NCBI GenBank assembly: GCA_021730935.1
Contig: JAKFYJ010000035.1
Span: 1-63,125, forward strand
DNA length: 63,125 nucleotides
Source of the DNA: Elusimicrobiota bacterium
GTDB lineage: Bacteria > Elusimicrobiota > Elusimicrobia > 2-02-FULL-39-32
Direction of reading: 5' to 3'
A model generated the notes under the pieces. The model was not told the origin of the DNA. It saw only the letters and a program-made list of their open reading frames with translations, and searched no databases. Below, in pieces: positions 8,752-18,041 of this stretch (its first letter is position 1; each line of letters starts with the position of its first letter). A program made the translations under genes and the position numbers.

Positions 8752-9197
8752 CCTATATTTTTGTCCTCGCCCTCATTTCTGCCGTTCTATTTTCGGCGGT
8801 CAAAGCGCAGGCGGACTGGGACGAGTCTGACGCGAGGCCCGGGCTGTTGAGGCCGGGAGGCATTGTCATTTTCATGAATTCCCGCGCTCCCCTCTCCCTT
8901 GAAACTCTTTCTCCAAGCCAGATCCCGGCAGACGCGGTGGACGCAGGCCGCATTTTCTGCCAAAGCTGTCAGCATGGGCTCTCTCTGCCTGTCACGGCTC
9001 CAACCGGCACGTCCCGAGGGACGAACATTTCCGGCGCAGGCGGAAACGGAGGGTTCGACAAAGCTCTGATGAATTTAAAGAAAGAGAGGCCGGAACTTCG
9101 GGGAATCTATGACGTGAAAATCGATTATCACCGCATCAGCATTTTGGGACTCTACCGCCGTCAGTGCCTCGAAATCACCGCGCGCGCTTTTAAATAA
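8742..9197 (+). CDS. Exported TRL-like paralogue
   Basis: A 151-residue protein with a Sec signal peptide (YIFVLALISAVLFSAVKAQA, cleavage after AQA) and no lipobox. Its second half resembles the upstream TRL-like protein: FCQSCQHGLSLPV corresponds to the Cys-hydrophobic segment, and IYDVKIDYHRISILGLYRRQCLEI to the VLYDVK...LGLYTRTC tail. The middle contains a Gly-rich insertion (GTNISGAGGNGGFD). It probably arose by tandem duplication and diverged. The start codon sits in the centre of an 18-bp palindrome, so the first residues (MNRP) come from that repeat; a mature start elsewhere is not evident. No function is known. Confidence 0.7.
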   Translation: MNRPYIFVLALISAVLFSAVKAQADWDESDARPGLLRPGGIVIFMNSRAPLSLETLSPSQIPADAVDAGRIFCQSCQHGLSLPVTAPTGTSRGTNISGAGGNGGFDKALMNLKKERPELRGIYDVKIDYHRISILGLYRRQCLEITARAFK

Positions 9198-9221
9198 GAA
9201 GAAAATTTTAGTTCTTATTTA
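9191..9221. terminator. AT-rich hairpin between convergent genes
   Basis: TAAATAAGAA (9191-9200) and TTCTTATTTA (9212-9221) form a perfect 10-bp inverted repeat with an 11-base loop. Both arms contain the stop codons of the converging genes. It lacks a GC-rich stem, so it is a weak candidate for a shared terminator. Confidence 0.35.
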
Positions 9222-9493
9222 ATCTCGAAAAACGGAAACGCCTGAGCGCCGTGCGGGTGACCGGTTGAAGAATAAACTTTTCCCGCTCGGATTTCATACC
9301 ACGGAGTGTGAGCGGGCGCGCCCTGCGGGTGCCCGGGGGCCGGATAAAATTTGCCGTCTTTCAGATCATACCACGCTTCAGGATCTTGCCCGTCAGGATG
9401 GTTTTCCGTCGTATAAACTTTGTTGTCCTTGATTTCAAATGTGGCCGCCGAAGTGGGACCTTTGGGGTGGAACTGGGTGTTATAGAGTTTCAT
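9215..9493 (-). CDS. Small HPxG-repeat protein, unknown function
   Basis: A 92-residue protein with no signal peptide or membrane segment. It consists of four imperfect units of about 25 residues, each with an HP.G turn followed by a short aromatic-rich strand pair: FHPKG/FEIKDNKVY, NHPDG/YDLKDGKFY, GHPQG/YEIRAGKVY, GHPHG/FFEIK. A four-fold repetition of this kind suggests a small all-beta structure, possibly a single-blade-repeat toroid. I do not recognise the family. It lies 8 bp downstream of birA on the same strand, so it may be the last gene of the uvrB-nadC-birA operon, and it converges with the TRL-like pair. Confidence 0.65.
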   Translation of the reverse strand: MKLYNTQFHPKGPTSAATFEIKDNKVYTTENHPDGQDPEAWYDLKDGKFYPAPGHPQGAPAHTPWYEIRAGKVYSSTGHPHGAQAFPFFEIK

Positions 9494-9501
9494 TTTATCT
9501 C

Positions 9502-10470
9502 CTAATTTGAGAGCGTCACGTCTCCCGCGAAAAAGTTCTGAATTTTTCCCCCTTCGAGAGAAAGCACGAGAGACCCGTCGTTGTCGACATAAAGAAATTT
9601 TCCGTTGACCTTGCTTGAAGGGTTGCTCAGCAAAACGTTTTGTCCGCGTTTGAGGACAGAGCGTTTGCGGTATTCTTTTTTCACCTCGTCGAACCCTCTT
9701 TGAACCAGGACATCATACACGGTTTCCAGGCTTTTGAGGATTCTTTGAAGGAGAGCGGAGCGGTCCAGGGGCGCGCCGTGGAGGTCTTTCAGGGTCACAG
9801 CGATGTCTTCAAGAGACTTGGGGAGTTTATTGTTGACGTCGATGCCGATGCCGAGCACGACCCAGCGGATCTTGTCCGTTTCCGAAGACATTTCAACCAG
9901 TGATCCGCAGATTTTCCGAAACCCGTTCTCCGTTTCCACCAGGATATCGTTGGGCCATTTGAGCCGGCAGTTGATCTTGCTGGATTGTTCGATGGCTTTT
10001 GCGATGGCGACGGAACTTGCGAGCGCGAGCAGGGGCGCTTTCTGCGGCAAAAATGGCGGACGGAGAATGATGGAAAACCAAAGACCGCCTTTCGCAGATT
10101 CCCAAGTTCTTCCCAGCCTTCCGTGACCCGCGGTCTGCTCTTCAGCGAATACGACAGTGCCTTCTGAGAGACCTTTTTCAGCCAGAATTTTCGCTTCTTC
10201 CTGGGTTGAAGCGGCTTTTTCGTTGAGGACGATGTTTTTTCCGAACCGTTTGGTTTTCAGGCCCTGCATGAATTCCTGAAGGAGGATGCGGTCTGGTTTT
10301 GAACAAAGTTTATAACCCGCTTTTGTTTGTCCTTCGATGACATAACCCTTTTCGCGGAGATTTAAAATCTGTTTGTGGAGGGCCTGCCGTGAGATCCCGA
10401 GTTTCTTCGCGAGGGTTTCCCCCGACACGCGGCGGACATCGCTCAGGAGTGAAACGAGTTCCGGACTCAC
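9502..10470 (-). CDS. birA: Biotin--[acetyl-CoA-carboxylase] ligase / biotin repressor
   Basis: A 322-residue bifunctional BirA. Residues 1-60 form a winged HTH (LAKKLGISRQALHKQILNL). The central catalytic domain carries the biotinyl-AMP loop GHGRLGRTW, then GGLWFSIILRPP and KWPNDILV. The C-terminal beta-barrel has RGQNVLLSN. It activates biotin with ATP and transfers it to a lysine of the biotin carboxyl carrier protein; the HTH implies it also represses biotin genes. The start is GTG at 10470, overlapping the nadC stop as GTGA. A biotin-synthesis gene (bioA) is at 57728 and an acetyl-CoA carboxylase subunit (accA) at 16205, so the substrate pathway is present. No operator for BirA was identified. 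Confidence 0.93.
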   Translation of the reverse strand: MSPELVSLLSDVRRVSGETLAKKLGISRQALHKQILNLREKGYVIEGQTKAGYKLCSKPDRILLQEFMQGLKTKRFGKNIVLNEKAASTQEEAKILAEKGLSEGTVVFAEEQTAGHGRLGRTWESAKGGLWFSIILRPPFLPQKAPLLALASSVAIAKAIEQSSKINCRLKWPNDILVETENGFRKICGSLVEMSSETDKIRWVVLGIGIDVNNKLPKSLEDIAVTLKDLHGAPLDRSALLQRILKSLETVYDVLVQRGFDEVKKEYRKRSVLKRGQNVLLSNPSSKVNGKFLYVDNDGSLVLSLEGGKIQNFFAGDVTLSN

Positions 10471-11309
10471 GCTGGACCTCTCACTTCCATGCTGATGTCG
10501 AGCGCGGGAGCCGAATGAGTCAAGGCGCCGACAGAAATTCTCTCCACGCCCAATCGCGCGATTTTGCGGACGTCTTTCAGGGTGACGCCTCCGGAAACTT
10601 CAATTTGGGCTTTGGAATGACTGCGGACGAAAGCGGCGGCTTTTTTAAGCGCGGGATATTTCATGTTGTCGAGCATGATGATGTCGGCATGGGCGGCGAT
10701 GGCCATGGAAACCTCCTTCATCGTTTTGGCTTCGATCTCGAGCAAAGTGCCTTTGGGAAGTTTAGATTTTATTTTGAGCAGGTTCAAGGTGTTTTTCCCT
10801 GCGGCCGCGATGTGGTTGTCTTTGATCATGGCCATTTGGGCAAGATTCATTCTATGGTTATGCCCGCCCCCGCAGAGCACGGCATATTTTTGGAGATAAC
10901 GGATGCCGGGGACGGTTTTGCGCGTGTCGAGGATGACCGTTTTTGTACCCTTGGCGGCGGCGACAAATTTTGAGGTGAGGGTGGCAATTCCTGAAAGGTG
11001 CTGGAGGAAGTTGACGGCTTTCCTTTCAGCGGCGAGGAGCGCTCTTGAATGGCCTGTCACGGAGAAAAGGGTGTCGCCCGGACGGACTGAGGCTCCGTCT
11101 TTTTTATAAACCTGAATTTTGCACTGAGGGTCCAGTTTTTGGATTGCAATCACCGCAAAGGAAATTCCGCAGACGATCCCCCGCTCTTTGGCGACGATAT
11201 CCGCCTTGAGTTTGTCTTTGGCGCTGAAAAGGAGACGGCTGGTGATGTCCTGTTTGTCCTCTAAAAATGAGAGGCGCAAGATCTCTCGGACTTGGGTTTC
11301 AAGGTTCAT
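10467..11309 (-). CDS. nadC: Nicotinate-nucleotide pyrophosphorylase (carboxylating)
   Basis: A 280-residue quinolinate phosphoribosyltransferase that converts quinolinate and PRPP to nicotinate mononucleotide in de novo NAD synthesis. Family signatures are clear: [18 protein letters not shown], the HNHRMNL stretch, MIKDNHI and EVSGGV near the C-terminus. Length is normal for the family. It overlaps uvrB upstream and birA downstream by four bases each, so all three are translationally coupled. No nadA or nadB is in the window. Confidence 0.95.
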   Translation of the reverse strand: MNLETQVREILRLSFLEDKQDITSRLLFSAKDKLKADIVAKERGIVCGISFAVIAIQKLDPQCKIQVYKKDGASVRPGDTLFSVTGHSRALLAAERKAVNFLQHLSGIATLTSKFVAAAKGTKTVILDTRKTVPGIRYLQKYAVLCGGGHNHRMNLAQMAMIKDNHIAAAGKNTLNLLKIKSKLPKGTLLEIEAKTMKEVSMAIAAHADIIMLDNMKYPALKKAAAFVRSHSKAQIEVSGGVTLKDVRKIARLGVERISVGALTHSAPALDISMEVRGPA

Positions 11310-13321
11310 GATTTTGTATTTTTAGCTTTCGTCTTTTTCTGAGCCGACATATCCCTGATTTCAAAAAGCTGGTCCCGCATGGCGGCGGCCGTCTCAAAGT
11401 CCAGACGGTCGGCGGCCTCTTTCATCTTCGATTCAATTTCTTCCACGACTTCCGCGATGTTTTGCGGGTTCAAGCGCTTGAGCGCCCCGGAGTTCAGGAG
11501 TGTCAGGCCTTCTTTCTTTGCCATGACCTGGAACTCTTCCATCTCTTGAATGGCCTTCACGATGGTTTTGGGCGTGATATTGTGTATCTGGTTATATTCT
11601 AGCTGTTTTTTTCGCCGCCGCGACATCTCGTCCATGGCGCGTTTCATGGAGCCGGTGATCTGATCGGCATAGAGGATCACTTTCCCGTTCACATTGCGCG
11701 CCGCGCGGCCGCAGATCTGGATGAGAGTGGTTTCGGAACGCAAAAACCCTTCTTTGTCCGCGTCCAGAATGGCGACAAGACTCACTTCAGGGATGTCCAG
11801 TCCTTCTCTCAGCAGGTTGATACCAACGAGGACATCAAAAGCCCCTTTTCTGAAATTTTTTATGATTTCGATTCTTTGCAAGGCGTCGATGTCGGAATGC
11901 ATATATCGGACTTTGAATTTTTTCTCCGTGAAATATTCCGTAAGATCCTCGGCAAGGCGTTTGGTGAGGGTGTTCACGAGCACCCGCTCTTTTTTATCCA
12001 CGCGCGCCGCGATTTCCTGCATGAGGTGTTCCACCTGTCCGGCGATGGGATGAATAAACACTTCGGGATCCACGAGCCCCGTTGGACGGATCACTTGTTC
12101 GACGATTTCCCCTTTCGTCTTTTTGAGTTCATAGGGGCCGGGCGTGGCGGAGAGGAAAATGGTTTGTTTCACGAGAGATTCGAATTCCGTGAATTTTAGA
12201 GGGCGGTTATCGACGGCGGAAGGGAGGCGGAAACCATAATCCACAAGCGTCTGTTTGCGCGAACGGTCGCCTTCATACATCCCCCCGATCTGGGGCACCG
12301 TGACATGGCTTTCATCGATCACGACCAAAAAATCTTCCGGAAAATAATCCAGCAGGCAGACCGGGCGTTCCCCCGCTTTTCTGCCGGAGAGGTGGCGCGA
12401 ATAATTTTCGATCCCGTGGCATGCGCCGGTTTCGCGGAGCATCTCCATATCGAAATGAGTCCGCTGTTCCAGCCTCTGGGCTTCCAGGAGCTTGCCCTTC
12501 TCCCTCAAAACCTGGAGGCGTTCTTTGAGCTCGTCGCCGATGTCCTTGAGAGCGCGCTCGATGGCGGGCTCAGTTGTCACGAAATGCTTGGCCGGATAAA
12601 CATAAACCTGGTCTTTCTCCCTGATTTTATCTTTGGTCACGGGGTTTATTTCATAAATTTTTTCTATTTCGTCGCCGAAGAACTCCACTCGCAAAGCCGT
12701 TTCAAGATATGCCGGAAAAATTTCGACGGTGTCGCCCTTGGCCCGGAATTTTCCCCGAGTGAACTCCATTTCGTTTCTTTCATATTGGATCCGCACCAGT
12801 TCGTCCAAAATCTCTTCCCGGGACTTTTTTGCTCCCTTTTGAATATGGACACATAGCGCTTTATATTCTTTGGGAGAACCCAAGCCGTAAATGCAGGAGA
12901 CGGAGGCCACGATCACGACATCTTTTCTTTCAAGGAGTGAAGAAGTCGCTTTCAGCCGCAGGCGGTCGATGTGATCATTAATGTCGGCGTCTTTTTCTAT
13001 ATAAGTGTCGGACGAGGGAACATAGGCTTCCGGCTGATAATAATCATAATACGATATGAAAAACTCTACGGCGTTTTCCGGGAACAGGCTTTTGAGCTCG
13101 GCATAAAGCTGAGCGGCCAAAATTTTGTTGGGAGAGATCACCAGGGTGGGCCGGTTGGCTCCCTTGATGACATGGGCCATCGTGAAGGTTTTGCCGGAAC
13201 CCGTCACTCCAAGCAGGACTTGCTGGGGTTTTCCGTCGAGGACTCCGGAGACGAGTTCCTGGATGGCTTGGGGCTGGTCCCCCGACGGTTTAAATATGGG
13301 AGCGATCTTGAAGGTGTCCAT
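11306..13321 (-). CDS. uvrB: UvrABC excision nuclease subunit B
   Basis: A 671-residue UvrB, the damage-verifying helicase-like subunit of nucleotide excision repair. Visible are the Walker A motif GVTGSGKT, the beta-hairpin [36 protein letters not shown], the helicase motif [21 protein letters not shown] and a C-terminal UVR motif ([16 protein letters not shown]) that binds UvrC. I chose ATG at 13321 ([20 protein letters not shown]), where homology to the family begins. An in-frame ATG at 13483 would add 54 residues reading back through the divergent yceI gene. It is the first gene of uvrB-nadC-birA. Confidence 0.97.
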   Translation of the reverse strand: MDTFKIAPIFKPSGDQPQAIQELVSGVLDGKPQQVLLGVTGSGKTFTMAHVIKGANRPTLVISPNKILAAQLYAELKSLFPENAVEFFISYYDYYQPEAYVPSSDTYIEKDADINDHIDRLRLKATSSLLERKDVVIVASVSCIYGLGSPKEYKALCVHIQKGAKKSREEILDELVRIQYERNEMEFTRGKFRAKGDTVEIFPAYLETALRVEFFGDEIEKIYEINPVTKDKIREKDQVYVYPAKHFVTTEPAIERALKDIGDELKERLQVLREKGKLLEAQRLEQRTHFDMEMLRETGACHGIENYSRHLSGRKAGERPVCLLDYFPEDFLVVIDESHVTVPQIGGMYEGDRSRKQTLVDYGFRLPSAVDNRPLKFTEFESLVKQTIFLSATPGPYELKKTKGEIVEQVIRPTGLVDPEVFIHPIAGQVEHLMQEIAARVDKKERVLVNTLTKRLAEDLTEYFTEKKFKVRYMHSDIDALQRIEIIKNFRKGAFDVLVGINLLREGLDIPEVSLVAILDADKEGFLRSETTLIQICGRAARNVNGKVILYADQITGSMKRAMDEMSRRRKKQLEYNQIHNITPKTIVKAIQEMEEFQVMAKKEGLTLLNSGALKRLNPQNIAEVVEEIESKMKEAADRLDFETAAAMRDQLFEIRDMSAQKKTKAKNTKS

Positions 13322-13336
13322 TCTTTCATATATAAT
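13308..13336 (+). promoter_or_regulatory. Sigma-70-type promoter of yceI
   Basis: TTGAAG (13308-13313), a 17-bp spacer and a perfect TATAAT (13331-13336). The predicted start is near 13343, giving a 34-nt leader with an AGGAGG ribosome-binding site at 13362-13367. The -35 box lies inside the first codons of uvrB. Confidence 0.75.
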
Positions 13337-13376
13337 ACCAAAACTTGCATCAAACACTCTTAGGAGGCACAAAAGC

Positions 13377-14003
13377 ATGAAAATGAAGTTCTTACAGATT
13401 CTCTCGGTGTTGGCTCTGGCGGTTTCTCCGGCGTTCGCGGCAAAGTTCACCATCGATCCCGCGCACTCGGACGTCACTTTCAAAGTCCGTCACATGGTGG
13501 TTTCCAAAACTTCCGGCAGGTTCGGAAAGTTTTCCGGCGAGTTCAGCTATGACGAAAAGAACCCTGCATCTTGGAACGCTCAAGCCACGATTGACGCGGC
13601 CAGCATCGACACCAACAACGCTCAGCGCGACGGGCACCTGAAAAGCCCTGACTTCTTTGATGTCGCCAAGTTCCCCGTCATTACTTTCAAATCCACGGGA
13701 ATCAAAAACGCGAGCGGCGGCAAAGCTCAGCTCGAAGGGCTTCTCATGATGAAAGGCGTGGAAAAGCCCGTCGTCCTGGACCTCGAAGTGGGCGGCGTGA
13801 TCAACGGCATGGGCAAAACCAAGGCCGGGTTTGAAGCCAGCACCAAGATCAACCGGAAAGATTTCGGAATCACCTGGAACAAGACACTGGACAACGGCGG
13901 TTTGGCTGTCGGTGAAGAAGTTGAAATCTCCATCCGCATTGAAGGCGACATGGCGGAAGACGCGAAGCCCGCTGAAACGAAAAAGGCTCCTGCGAAGAAA
14001 TAA
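13377..14003 (+). CDS. YceI family periplasmic protein
   Basis: A 208-residue exported protein. The N-terminus [21 protein letters not shown] is a Sec signal peptide. The mature part is a complete YceI lipocalin-like domain: [42 protein letters not shown] and [17 protein letters not shown] are characteristic. YceI proteins bind polyisoprenoid-type lipids such as ubiquinone precursors in the periplasm. The C-terminus ends in a short Lys/Ala/Pro-rich tail after residue 190. The start at 13377 has an AGGAGG site 9 bases upstream and its own promoter. It is a single-gene transcript ending in a strong hairpin at 14021. Confidence 0.9.
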   Translation: MKMKFLQILSVLALAVSPAFAAKFTIDPAHSDVTFKVRHMVVSKTSGRFGKFSGEFSYDEKNPASWNAQATIDAASIDTNNAQRDGHLKSPDFFDVAKFPVITFKSTGIKNASGGKAQLEGLLMMKGVEKPVVLDLEVGGVINGMGKTKAGFEASTKINRKDFGITWNKTLDNGGLAVGEEVEISIRIEGDMAEDAKPAETKKAPAKK

Positions 14004-14020
14004 CTTTCAAGACAAAAGAA

Positions 14021-14056
14021 ATCCCGTCTCGAGGAAACCCTCGGGACGGGATTTTT
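14021..14056. terminator. Rho-independent terminator between yceI and pfk (bidirectional)
   Basis: A GC-rich stem ATCCCGTC...GACGGGAT continues inward with CGAGG/CCTCG and is followed by TTTTT on the + strand. The mirror A-run on the other side (AAAAGAAA) makes it usable for the convergent pfk gene as well. Confidence 0.85.
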
Positions 14057-14073
14057 ATTTGTAGAAGACCGGC

Positions 14074-15105
14074 TTATTTAAAGAAGATCTTCGCGAATTT
14101 GAGCCATTCCGGTGTGACAGTCTTGAGTTTGGAAGTGGCTTCTTCAAGAGAAACACCCAACACCGCATCTCCCCTCAAGGCCACCATCTGGCCGAATTTG
14201 CCTTCCGACACCAAGTCCGCGGCTTTGACGCCCACGCGGGTTCCCAGGATGCGGTCAAAGAGGGTGGGTGAACCGCCTCTTTGGATGTGCCCGATCACGG
14301 CTGAACGCGTTTCAATCTTGGTTTCCTTCTCGATGATCTCCGCAATCTGTTCCCCCACGCCGCGCTTCTTGAGCAGCATGTGGCCGAACTCGTCGAGTTC
14401 TTCCTTGCCTGCGGCTTTGCCGGGGATATCGATGGCTTCGGAGCAGACGACAATGGCGACATTTTTTTCGGCGTGAGCGCGTTTCAAGTTGGCGCACATG
14501 GCTTTCACGTCCACCGGTTCTTCAGGGAGACAAACCCAGTCTGCGGCTGAAGCGATGGCGGTATAGAGCGCCACCCAGCCCGCATGGCGGCCCATGACTT
14601 CAAGAACCATGATCCGTCTGTGGCTCCGGCCCGTGTCTTTCAAGCGTTCAGCGGCGTCCACGGCGATGGTGGTCGCTGTGTCAAAGCCGAAAGTGTAATC
14701 CGTCGCGGAAAGGTCGTTGTCCATGGTTTTGGGAACGCCCACGACATTCACTTTATGCTCTTTATAGAGTCTCGCCGCAACACCAAGAGTATCTTCTCCC
14801 CCGCAAGCGATCAAAGCGTCCAGCTTGAGTTTCTTGAAGTTGTCGAGACATTTTTCAACGGCCCCTTCTTTTTTGAATGGGTTCGTGCGGCTTGTTCCAA
14901 GGACAGTTCCACCCTTGCTGACAATTTCCGCCACGCTTGCCGTGGTCAGGGGCATGGTTTTGCCCTCAACAAGACCTCTCCAGCCTTCCACCAAACCCAC
15001 GCATTCATATCCGTGGTCCTTGGCGCGCATCACGGCTCCGCGGATGGCCGGGTTCAAGCCCGGGCAATCTCCGCCGCCGGTTAAAATTCCAATTAATTTT
15101 CCCAT
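14074..15105 (-). CDS. 6-phosphofructokinase, probably pyrophosphate-dependent
   Basis: A 343-residue phosphofructokinase of the PfkA superfamily (group III type). The N-terminal GILTGGGDCPGLN phosphate loop, GGEDTLG, PKTMDND and EVMGRHAGW are present. In this family ATP enzymes have Gly at position 104 and usually Gly at 124, while PPi-dependent ones have Asp and Lys. Here the two motifs read GGED and PKT, so the PPi donor is predicted. It interconverts fructose 6-phosphate and fructose 1,6-bisphosphate. It is transcribed with the class I aldolase directly upstream (18 bp gap). With PPi the step is reversible and could serve both glycolysis and gluconeogenesis. Confidence 0.93.
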   Translation of the reverse strand: MGKLIGILTGGGDCPGLNPAIRGAVMRAKDHGYECVGLVEGWRGLVEGKTMPLTTASVAEIVSKGGTVLGTSRTNPFKKEGAVEKCLDNFKKLKLDALIACGGEDTLGVAARLYKEHKVNVVGVPKTMDNDLSATDYTFGFDTATTIAVDAAERLKDTGRSHRRIMVLEVMGRHAGWVALYTAIASAADWVCLPEEPVDVKAMCANLKRAHAEKNVAIVVCSEAIDIPGKAAGKEELDEFGHMLLKKRGVGEQIAEIIEKETKIETRSAVIGHIQRGGSPTLFDRILGTRVGVKAADLVSEGKFGQMVALRGDAVLGVSLEEATSKLKTVTPEWLKFAKIFFK

Positions 15106-15123
15106 GGATGTTTCTCCTGTTAA

Positions 15124-16176
15124 TTAAGCGATGGTGATGCTCTTGTCCAGATAAACATCCTGGATGGCGTTCAAGAGTTCCGCGCCTTCTTTCATGGGGC
15201 GCTGGAAAGCTTTTCTGCCGGAGATGAGGCCCATGCCGCCCGCGCGCTTGTTGATGACGGCGGTTTTCACGGCTTCAGCCAAATCTGCGGCTCCTGATGA
15301 CGCTCCGCCGCTGTTGATGAGTCCTGCGCGGCCGGAATAGCAGTTCAGGACCTGATAACGCGTGAGATCAATGGGATGGTCCGTGGTCAGCTCTGAATAA
15401 ACCTTGGGGTGTGTTTTGCCGAACTTGAGGGCGTTGTATCCCCCGTTGTTTTCAGGAAGTTTCTGTTTGATGATGTCGGCCTGAATGGTGACGCCCAGGT
15501 GGTTGGCCTGGCCTGTGAGGTCGGCGGAGACATGATAATCTTTTTCGGCCGTCTTGAACGCGGAGTTGCGGGTATAGCACCACAAGACCGTGGCCATGCC
15601 GAGGCGGTGGGCTTCGGCGAACGCTTGGCTCACTTCAACGATCTGACGGGGAGATTCAGGAGAACCGAAATAAATGGTGGCTCCCACCGCGACCGCGCCC
15701 ATGTCCCAGGCCTGGCGAATCTGGCCGAACATGATTTGGTCGAACTTGTTGGGATATTGAAGGAACTCGTTGTGGTTCACTTTGACCATGAAGGGAATTT
15801 TGTGGGCATATTTGCGCGCCACGGAACCCAGGACGCCGAAAGTTGAGGCGACGGCGTTGCATCCGCCTTCGATGGCGAGCTTCACGATGTTCTCAGAATC
15901 AAAATAGTCCGGGTTGGGAGCGAAAGAGGCTCCGGCGCTGTGCTCAATGCCCTGGTCGACGGGCAGGATGGACAGATATCCCGTTCCGGCAAGGCGTCCG
16001 TGGCTGAGCATCTGGTTGAGGCTTCTCAAAACCTGAGGGTTCCTGTCAGATGCGCCGTAGTTTTCGGACACATAATCAGGTGAAGGGAGGTGCAAACGGC
16101 TTGCGGGCACCTTGGCTTTGTAGGTCAATAATTTTTCTGCGTCGCTTCCTAACAATTCTTTTACTTTAGTAGACAT
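15124..16176 (-). CDS. fbaB: Fructose-bisphosphate aldolase class I (archaeal/DhnA type)
   Basis: A 350-residue aldolase of the FbaB/DhnA family, cleaving fructose 1,6-bisphosphate to glyceraldehyde 3-phosphate and dihydroxyacetone phosphate through a Schiff base. Recognisable stretches are [57 protein letters not shown] and [10 protein letters not shown] cannot say which lysine forms the Schiff base. The enzyme is unrelated to the metal-dependent class II aldolase common in bacteria. Together with the PPi-type phosphofructokinase downstream it forms a two-gene glycolytic/gluconeogenic unit. Confidence 0.93.
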   Translation of the reverse strand: MSTKVKELLGSDAEKLLTYKAKVPASRLHLPSPDYVSENYGASDRNPQVLRSLNQMLSHGRLAGTGYLSILPVDQGIEHSAGASFAPNPDYFDSENIVKLAIEGGCNAVASTFGVLGSVARKYAHKIPFMVKVNHNEFLQYPNKFDQIMFGQIRQAWDMGAVAVGATIYFGSPESPRQIVEVSQAFAEAHRLGMATVLWCYTRNSAFKTAEKDYHVSADLTGQANHLGVTIQADIIKQKLPENNGGYNALKFGKTHPKVYSELTTDHPIDLTRYQVLNCYSGRAGLINSGGASSGAADLAEAVKTAVINKRAGGMGLISGRKAFQRPMKEGAELLNAIQDVYLDKSITIA

Positions 16177-16204
16177 ATGTTCTCCTGTTTGGTTTGATTA
16201 AAAA

Positions 16205-17221
16205 TCAGGCTTTCTTTTTGCGGGCTTTTTTAGGCGCTGACTCGATTTGGACGGATTGGATTTCAGCCCAATGTCCGATTTTGCGGTATTTTTCATAACG
16301 CATGTCCAAAAGTTTTTGCGTGGGAATTTCCATGAGCTCTTTGAGATGCTTTTTGAAAGCGTCTGAGAGGGAATTTGCCACCGCGGAAGCGTTTCTGTGC
16401 GCTCCCCCCGCGGGTTCCGGCACGGCTTCATCTATAATTTTGAGGTCCAGCAAATCAGACGCCGTCAGTTTCAAAACTTTGGCCGCGTCCTGAGCCCGGG
16501 CGGCGTCATGGAACAAGATGGCCGCGCAGCCTTCAGGCGAAATCACGGAATACCACGAGTTTTCGAGCATTAAAATTCTGTCGGTGACGCCGATCCCGAG
16601 CGCGCCTCCGCTTCCGCCTTCTCCGATCACCACGCTGATGATGGGCACTTTCAAGACCGACATTTCTCTTAAATTTAAGGCGATCGCTTCCGCTTGGCCC
16701 CGTTCTTCGGCTCCGATCCCTGGATACGCGCCGGGGGTGTCGATGAAGGTGATGACGGGCAGATTAAATTTTTCGGCCATCTTCATGAGTTTGAGAGCTT
16801 TGCGATATCCTTCGGGGTGCATCATTCCGAAATTGCGCATCATGGAATCTTCGATGGAACGGCCTTTCTGGTGGCCCATGACGATGACAGGCTGGTCTCC
16901 CAGCAGGGCGGTTCCTCCAAGGAGCGCGGCGTCGTCGCCGAAAAGGCGGTCTCCGTGAAGTTCTGTGAAATCCGTGAAAATCATGCTGATGTAATCGCCG
17001 GTGTGGGGCCGGCGCGGGTGCCGGGCGATCTGGACTTTCTGCCAGGGCGTGAGGGTTGCGAAAATTTCCTGGATGAGTTTGTCGCGCTTTTCTTCAAGCG
17101 CCTTGATTTCCTGGTCCAGGTTCACCGTCTCCGACTGGTTGAGGTTGCGGATCTCGGAGATTTTGGTCTCGAGTTCCACGACCGGCATTTCAAAGTCTAA
17201 TGCGGATGTCTCGTCAGCCAT
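16205..17221 (-). CDS. accA: Acetyl-CoA carboxylase carboxyltransferase subunit alpha
   Basis: A 338-residue AccA. It starts with the usual N-terminal helix (LDFEMPVVELETKI), then WQKVQIARHPRRP, GDRLFGDDAALLGG, GHQKGR, FGMMHPEGYRKALKLM, ITFIDTPGAYPG and GEGGSGGALGIG. With AccD it transfers the carboxyl group from biotin to acetyl-CoA to make malonyl-CoA, the first step of fatty acid synthesis. AccD, AccB and AccC are not in the window; BirA, which biotinylates AccB, is at 9502. The C-terminus has a Lys-rich tail (PKKARKKKA). Its ATG shares one base with the stop of the upstream gene. Confidence 0.97.
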   Translation of the reverse strand: MADETSALDFEMPVVELETKISEIRNLNQSETVNLDQEIKALEEKRDKLIQEIFATLTPWQKVQIARHPRRPHTGDYISMIFTDFTELHGDRLFGDDAALLGGTALLGDQPVIVMGHQKGRSIEDSMMRNFGMMHPEGYRKALKLMKMAEKFNLPVITFIDTPGAYPGIGAEERGQAEAIALNLREMSVLKVPIISVVIGEGGSGGALGIGVTDRILMLENSWYSVISPEGCAAILFHDAARAQDAAKVLKLTASDLLDLKIIDEAVPEPAGGAHRNASAVANSLSDAFKKHLKELMEIPTQKLLDMRYEKYRKIGHWAEIQSVQIESAPKKARKKKA

Positions 17222-18036
17222 TAAAAGGTCCCCACATAGTTTATTCTTACGATGCGTTCCTTGTCATAAATGGACCCGATCCTGCGGACCGCGAAATCGA
17301 TGCCCAAAGACGGGATCGGGAAAAAGCGGATGCCGGCGTTGAAACGGTTGTTGGGGCCCTTTCGGATGTTGTCGTATTCTGTGAAAAGGGCGACTTTCTC
17401 TTCAATGGTGTATGAAAGCCCCGTGAACCCATAAACTTCCCCGTCTTTGAATTTGGCGATGTTGGCGCCTGCCGTGATGTTGAAATTGGGAAAGAATATT
17501 TCGCGCGCGAAAGCCGCGTAAAGGCCGCGCTCGCGTTCGTCATATTCGTCCTTGTCTCGGTTGAAAAACCGGCCCTGTCCGTCGTATCCGACTGCGATCG
17601 CGGGCAGGATGTCCGCTCCGTCATAAACTTTAAATTTAACATTGAGCGTGGGAGCCACCGTCTTGGCTTCTTCGGAGCCCAGGAGCTGTTCCATGTCCCA
17701 GGTCGCGCCGATGTTCAGGCGCTGAAAAACCCCGAACGAGATGTGGCTCTGCACGCCGCCCTTTGAATAGAGCCGGAAATTCAGACGATACCCGCCGTAG
17801 TCCAGGACATTGGCCGTCGGGATGTCGACAAGGTCCAGCATGCCTTCGGGGTTTGCGTCCTCCGCGCTGTGGGTTCGTTCCGGGCGGGTTTTTTTGGGCT
17901 TTTCCTTGTCCCGTTTGTCCATGCCGAAATATTCCCGCCACTTGGACTTGGACGTTTTGCCGCTGTCCCCCTCGGCTCGGAGGTTGGCGTGCATGCAGAG
18001 GGCCGCGGACAACATAATAAAAAAATATTTTTTCAT
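17221..18036 (-). CDS. Exported YjbH-like outer-membrane barrel protein
   Basis: A 271-residue protein with a signal peptide (MKKYFFIMLSAALCMHANLRA). After a charged linker (residues 25-60, Lys/Arg/Glu-rich) come IPTANVLDYGGYRLNFRLYS and alternating amphipathic strands up to a terminal aromatic (INYVGTF), the usual signature of an outer-membrane beta-barrel. The IPTA...YGGY start and the repeated GI.F.. strands recall YjbH-type proteins, which accompany exopolysaccharide export, but the match is only by eye. It overlaps accA by one base and follows the HEAT-repeat gene by 5 bp, so they are probably cotranscribed; a functional link is not evident. Confidence 0.65.
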   Translation of the reverse strand: MKKYFFIMLSAALCMHANLRAEGDSGKTSKSKWREYFGMDKRDKEKPKKTRPERTHSAEDANPEGMLDLVDIPTANVLDYGGYRLNFRLYSKGGVQSHISFGVFQRLNIGATWDMEQLLGSEEAKTVAPTLNVKFKVYDGADILPAIAVGYDGQGRFFNRDKDEYDERERGLYAAFAREIFFPNFNITAGANIAKFKDGEVYGFTGLSYTIEEKVALFTEYDNIRKGPNNRFNAGIRFFPIPSLGIDFAVRRIGSIYDKERIVRINYVGTF

Positions 18037-18041
18037 AGGGT

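Noticed and set aside
13125-13376. N-terminal extension of YceI to 13125
   Set aside because: It is the opposite strand of uvrB; the ATG at 13377 has an AGGAGG site and a signal peptide follows.
13322-13483. N-terminal extension of uvrB to an upstream ATG
   Set aside because: It would run back across the yceI promoter and signal peptide; family homology starts at 13321.
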